A stretch of 64,000 nt of DNA from positions 5,652,411 through 5,716,410 of the forward strand of contig NZ_CP083761.1 in NCBI RefSeq assembly GCF_023558375.1. Reading direction: 5' to 3'. The notes under the pieces are model-generated. The model was not told the origin of the DNA and did not search any database. It was given only the letters and a program-made list of their open reading frames with translations. Positions 62,646 through 64,000 of the stretch are shown in pieces; position 1 is the first letter of the stretch, and every line of letters starts with the position of its first letter. The translations under genes and the position numbers were made by a program. This stretch comes from Chroococcidiopsis sp. CCMEE 29 (GTDB taxonomy: Bacteria > Cyanobacteriota > Cyanobacteriia > Cyanobacteriales > Chroococcidiopsidaceae).

Positions 62646-63131
62646 AGCATCTGGTACATCACTAGCTTGCAGGCTGTAATGTTAAATATGCCAACAACAT
62701 CCTTGAGTACCAGGTTTCATCTAGTTGCTAATGTTGTTTGTCCAAAGTCCAAAATACAAGCAACGCCTGATTAAACAAACCACAATACAGGTGTCAATTC
62801 AAGGGGAAGCACTGCCTCAAAACAGGAGCTTGCTTAGGGAATTGCAACTAGAGTAGTGCCCTAGAGATATAAGGCTTGTCCAGCCTAAGCTGTGCCAGAC
62901 TACAACATTCCCAACGGTACTAGGGGATGGGCGACGTACCCAAATTTATCGAATGCACAGGCGAAGAATTTTGTATTGTCCTGGTCATGTCCGCTGAAAG
63001 GATAGGAAGTTACGCGATCGCTTCTCGTAAACTTCTGCACAAAACATTAAACTCACACGAATAGGACTGGAACGGTTAAACGCTGGTTTTAGCCTTGAGC
63101 TGTCTGTATCTAGTAACCCATTAACTGTTTA
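62646..63131. other. Intergenic spacer, no gene seen
   Basis: 486 bases without a credible ORF on either strand. It has one GCGATCGC (63016 area) and a short GGCTTGTCCAGCC hairpin near 62875. No tRNA or known RNA was recognised. Confidence 0.4.
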
Positions 63132-63464
63132 TTGGTAGTTCAACAATGGCAAAATAGCAGCCCTGAATCTCTAGCACTACTCACTTTTCATGCGATTACC
63201 ATGTTTTTAAGCAGAGCTGAACTTGTGAATAACCAGCAAACAGCAGAACTTTCTGTTTTTGTAGCTAAGCTCAAAGACGGTATTTGGATACTAGGTGTTG
63301 CATCTTGGCTGTTCGGAATCACTCATAGAAGTATTGCTTCATTTTCTGATGGCTATTTATCTGCCATAGAGATAATGCAGTTGTTTACAGCTTCCTTCTT
63401 CTTTATCGGTTGGCTGTATTTAAAGCCAGCGACAAGCTTTAGCAATGAGGGCATTAATGACTAG
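63132..63464 (+). CDS. Hypothetical membrane protein, up to 110 aa
   Basis: Two hydrophobic helices (DGIWILGVASWLFGITH and AIEIMQLFTASFFFIGWLYL). The frame opens with TTG 63132; ATG 63201 (MFLSRAELVNNQQTAELSVF) is the more ordinary start. I do not recognise the family. Confidence 0.5.
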   Translation: MVVQQWQNSSPESLALLTFHAITMFLSRAELVNNQQTAELSVFVAKLKDGIWILGVASWLFGITHRSIASFSDGYLSAIEIMQLFTASFFFIGWLYLKPATSFSNEGIND

Positions 63465-63488
63465 CACCTCTTCCGCATCTACTTGGCT

Positions 63489-63770
63489 ATGTTTCAACTA
63501 TTGTATCCACTAATTCATGCTTTCCAGCCTGTTCTAGCTCCTCTTTGTTTTGTAACTGCTTGGGTCTTGGTTGTTCTGCTAATGTGGACTATCTGGATAG
63601 CTGCACGCGATGGAATTGCTACTGTTAAGCGTTTGCATCAAATTCCCTGTGCTAACTGTCAATTCTTTACAGACGACTATCTTCTCAAGTGTGCAGTGCA
63701 TCCCACTTTTGCTCTAACTGAAGAAGCAATCAATTGCTCTGATTTTTGTCCTCGGGGTAGACCGGTTTAA
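63489..63770 (+). CDS. Hypothetical membrane protein with C-terminal Cys cluster
   Basis: From ATG 63489: an N-terminal membrane helix (VLAPLCFVTAWVLVVLLMWT) then a soluble end with five Cys, PCANCQF, LKCAVHP, INCSDFCPRG. The CxxC + C + CxxxC spacing could hold a metal or form disulfides. Conserved-looking, function unknown. Confidence 0.65.
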   Translation: MFQLLYPLIHAFQPVLAPLCFVTAWVLVVLLMWTIWIAARDGIATVKRLHQIPCANCQFFTDDYLLKCAVHPTFALTEEAINCSDFCPRGRPV

Positions 63771-63880
63771 GCAGTTGAGTTAGGAATCGAGTCGGACAAA
63801 CCTAGGCGCCAGTCTGTTTTATCCGAACCCGAATTTAGTCATGTATTCACTTTTGTCAGACTTCTATAGGAGGAAACTGA

Positions 63881-64000
63881 ATGTCTCACTTTCGCACTCT
63901 TCGTACTAAACTTACCGATGCCGAAATTTTAAAGGCAACGCTACGTGACCTAGGTATTTGCGTTAAGACAGATGCTAATGTGCGTGGTTTTAATGGTCTA
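63881..64000 (+). CDS. ycf35: DUF1257 / Ycf35 family protein (partial, runs off the right edge)
   Basis: Begins MSHFRTLRTKLTDAEILKAT, then LRDLGICVKTDANVRGFNG. The 'MSHF..L.T...D...L...L.DLG' start is that of the Ycf35 family found in cyanobacteria and plastids. A TAGGAGGA site precedes the ATG. 40 codons are in the window. Confidence 0.85.
   Translation, partial: MSHFRTLRTKLTDAEILKATLRDLGICVKTDANVRGFNGL

Noticed and set aside
1..64000. tRNA, rRNA, tmRNA, riboswitch or CRISPR array
   Set aside because: None recognised: no cloverleaf-like sequence and no regularly spaced repeats. A covariance-model search would be needed to exclude small RNAs.

Overview
The window is cyanobacterial chromosome. 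It carries psbB (CP47) and psbT, a cyanobacterial-type rpsA, a high-light-inducible protein, the start of a ycf35-type gene, many HIP1 palindromes (GCGATCGC), and short tandem G/C-rich repeats of the kind scattered through filamentous and Chroococcidiopsis-like genomes. A complete scytonemin (UV sunscreen) locus points to a sun-exposed, probably terrestrial or desiccation-tolerant species. The genus cannot be fixed from sequence alone.

Layout. 1-1.8 kb: 5' part of an ABC exporter gene and a PIN-type toxin-antitoxin pair. 1.8-13.4 kb: two paralogous iron-siderophore loci in tandem on the minus strand, each with an AraC/PchR-like regulator, an AMIN-TonB-dependent receptor and a FecB-like lipoprotein. 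One has an intact DUF1636 gene and the other only its first codons. Each receptor is preceded by a pair of direct repeats that are probably the regulator's operator. 13.6-31 kb: mostly housekeeping (HAD phosphatase, rpsA, nrdR, psbT, psbB, methyltransferase, uspA, alaS, infC, ilvN, AI-2E-type membrane protein) plus a lone tyrosine integrase.

31.2-38.6 kb is an accessory zone: a VapBC-type pair broken by an IS5-family element, then a subtilisin-like protease, a small I9-type inhibitor-like protein and a trypsin/V8-like protease, then a dead IS630 element, a lipoprotein gene and a dead IS6 element.

39.7-61.1 kb is the scytonemin locus, all on the plus strand: an AraC-type response regulator, scyA-B-C (ThDP enzyme, amino-acid dehydrogenase, cyclase), scyD-E-F (extracytoplasmic beta-propeller/NHL proteins), eboA-B-C, tyrA, a DsbA-like oxidoreductase, a GST-like protein and eboD-E-F. 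TyrA supplies the tyrosine-side precursor, ScyB deaminates tryptophan, ScyA couples the two keto acids, ScyC cyclises, and the Ebo proteins are implicated in moving the monomer to the periplasm where ScyD-F and DsbA probably act. The standout is scyD: most of this 1078-residue ORF is extremely G+C-rich, unlike everything around it, and it fuses a ScyD-like propeller to a GDSL/SGNH-hydrolase-like domain whose nucleophile serine is an arginine. A low-GC tail follows, and next to it lies a transposase remnant. The last 3 kb hold photoprotection and stress genes (Hlip, a general-stress-like protein) and small membrane proteins.
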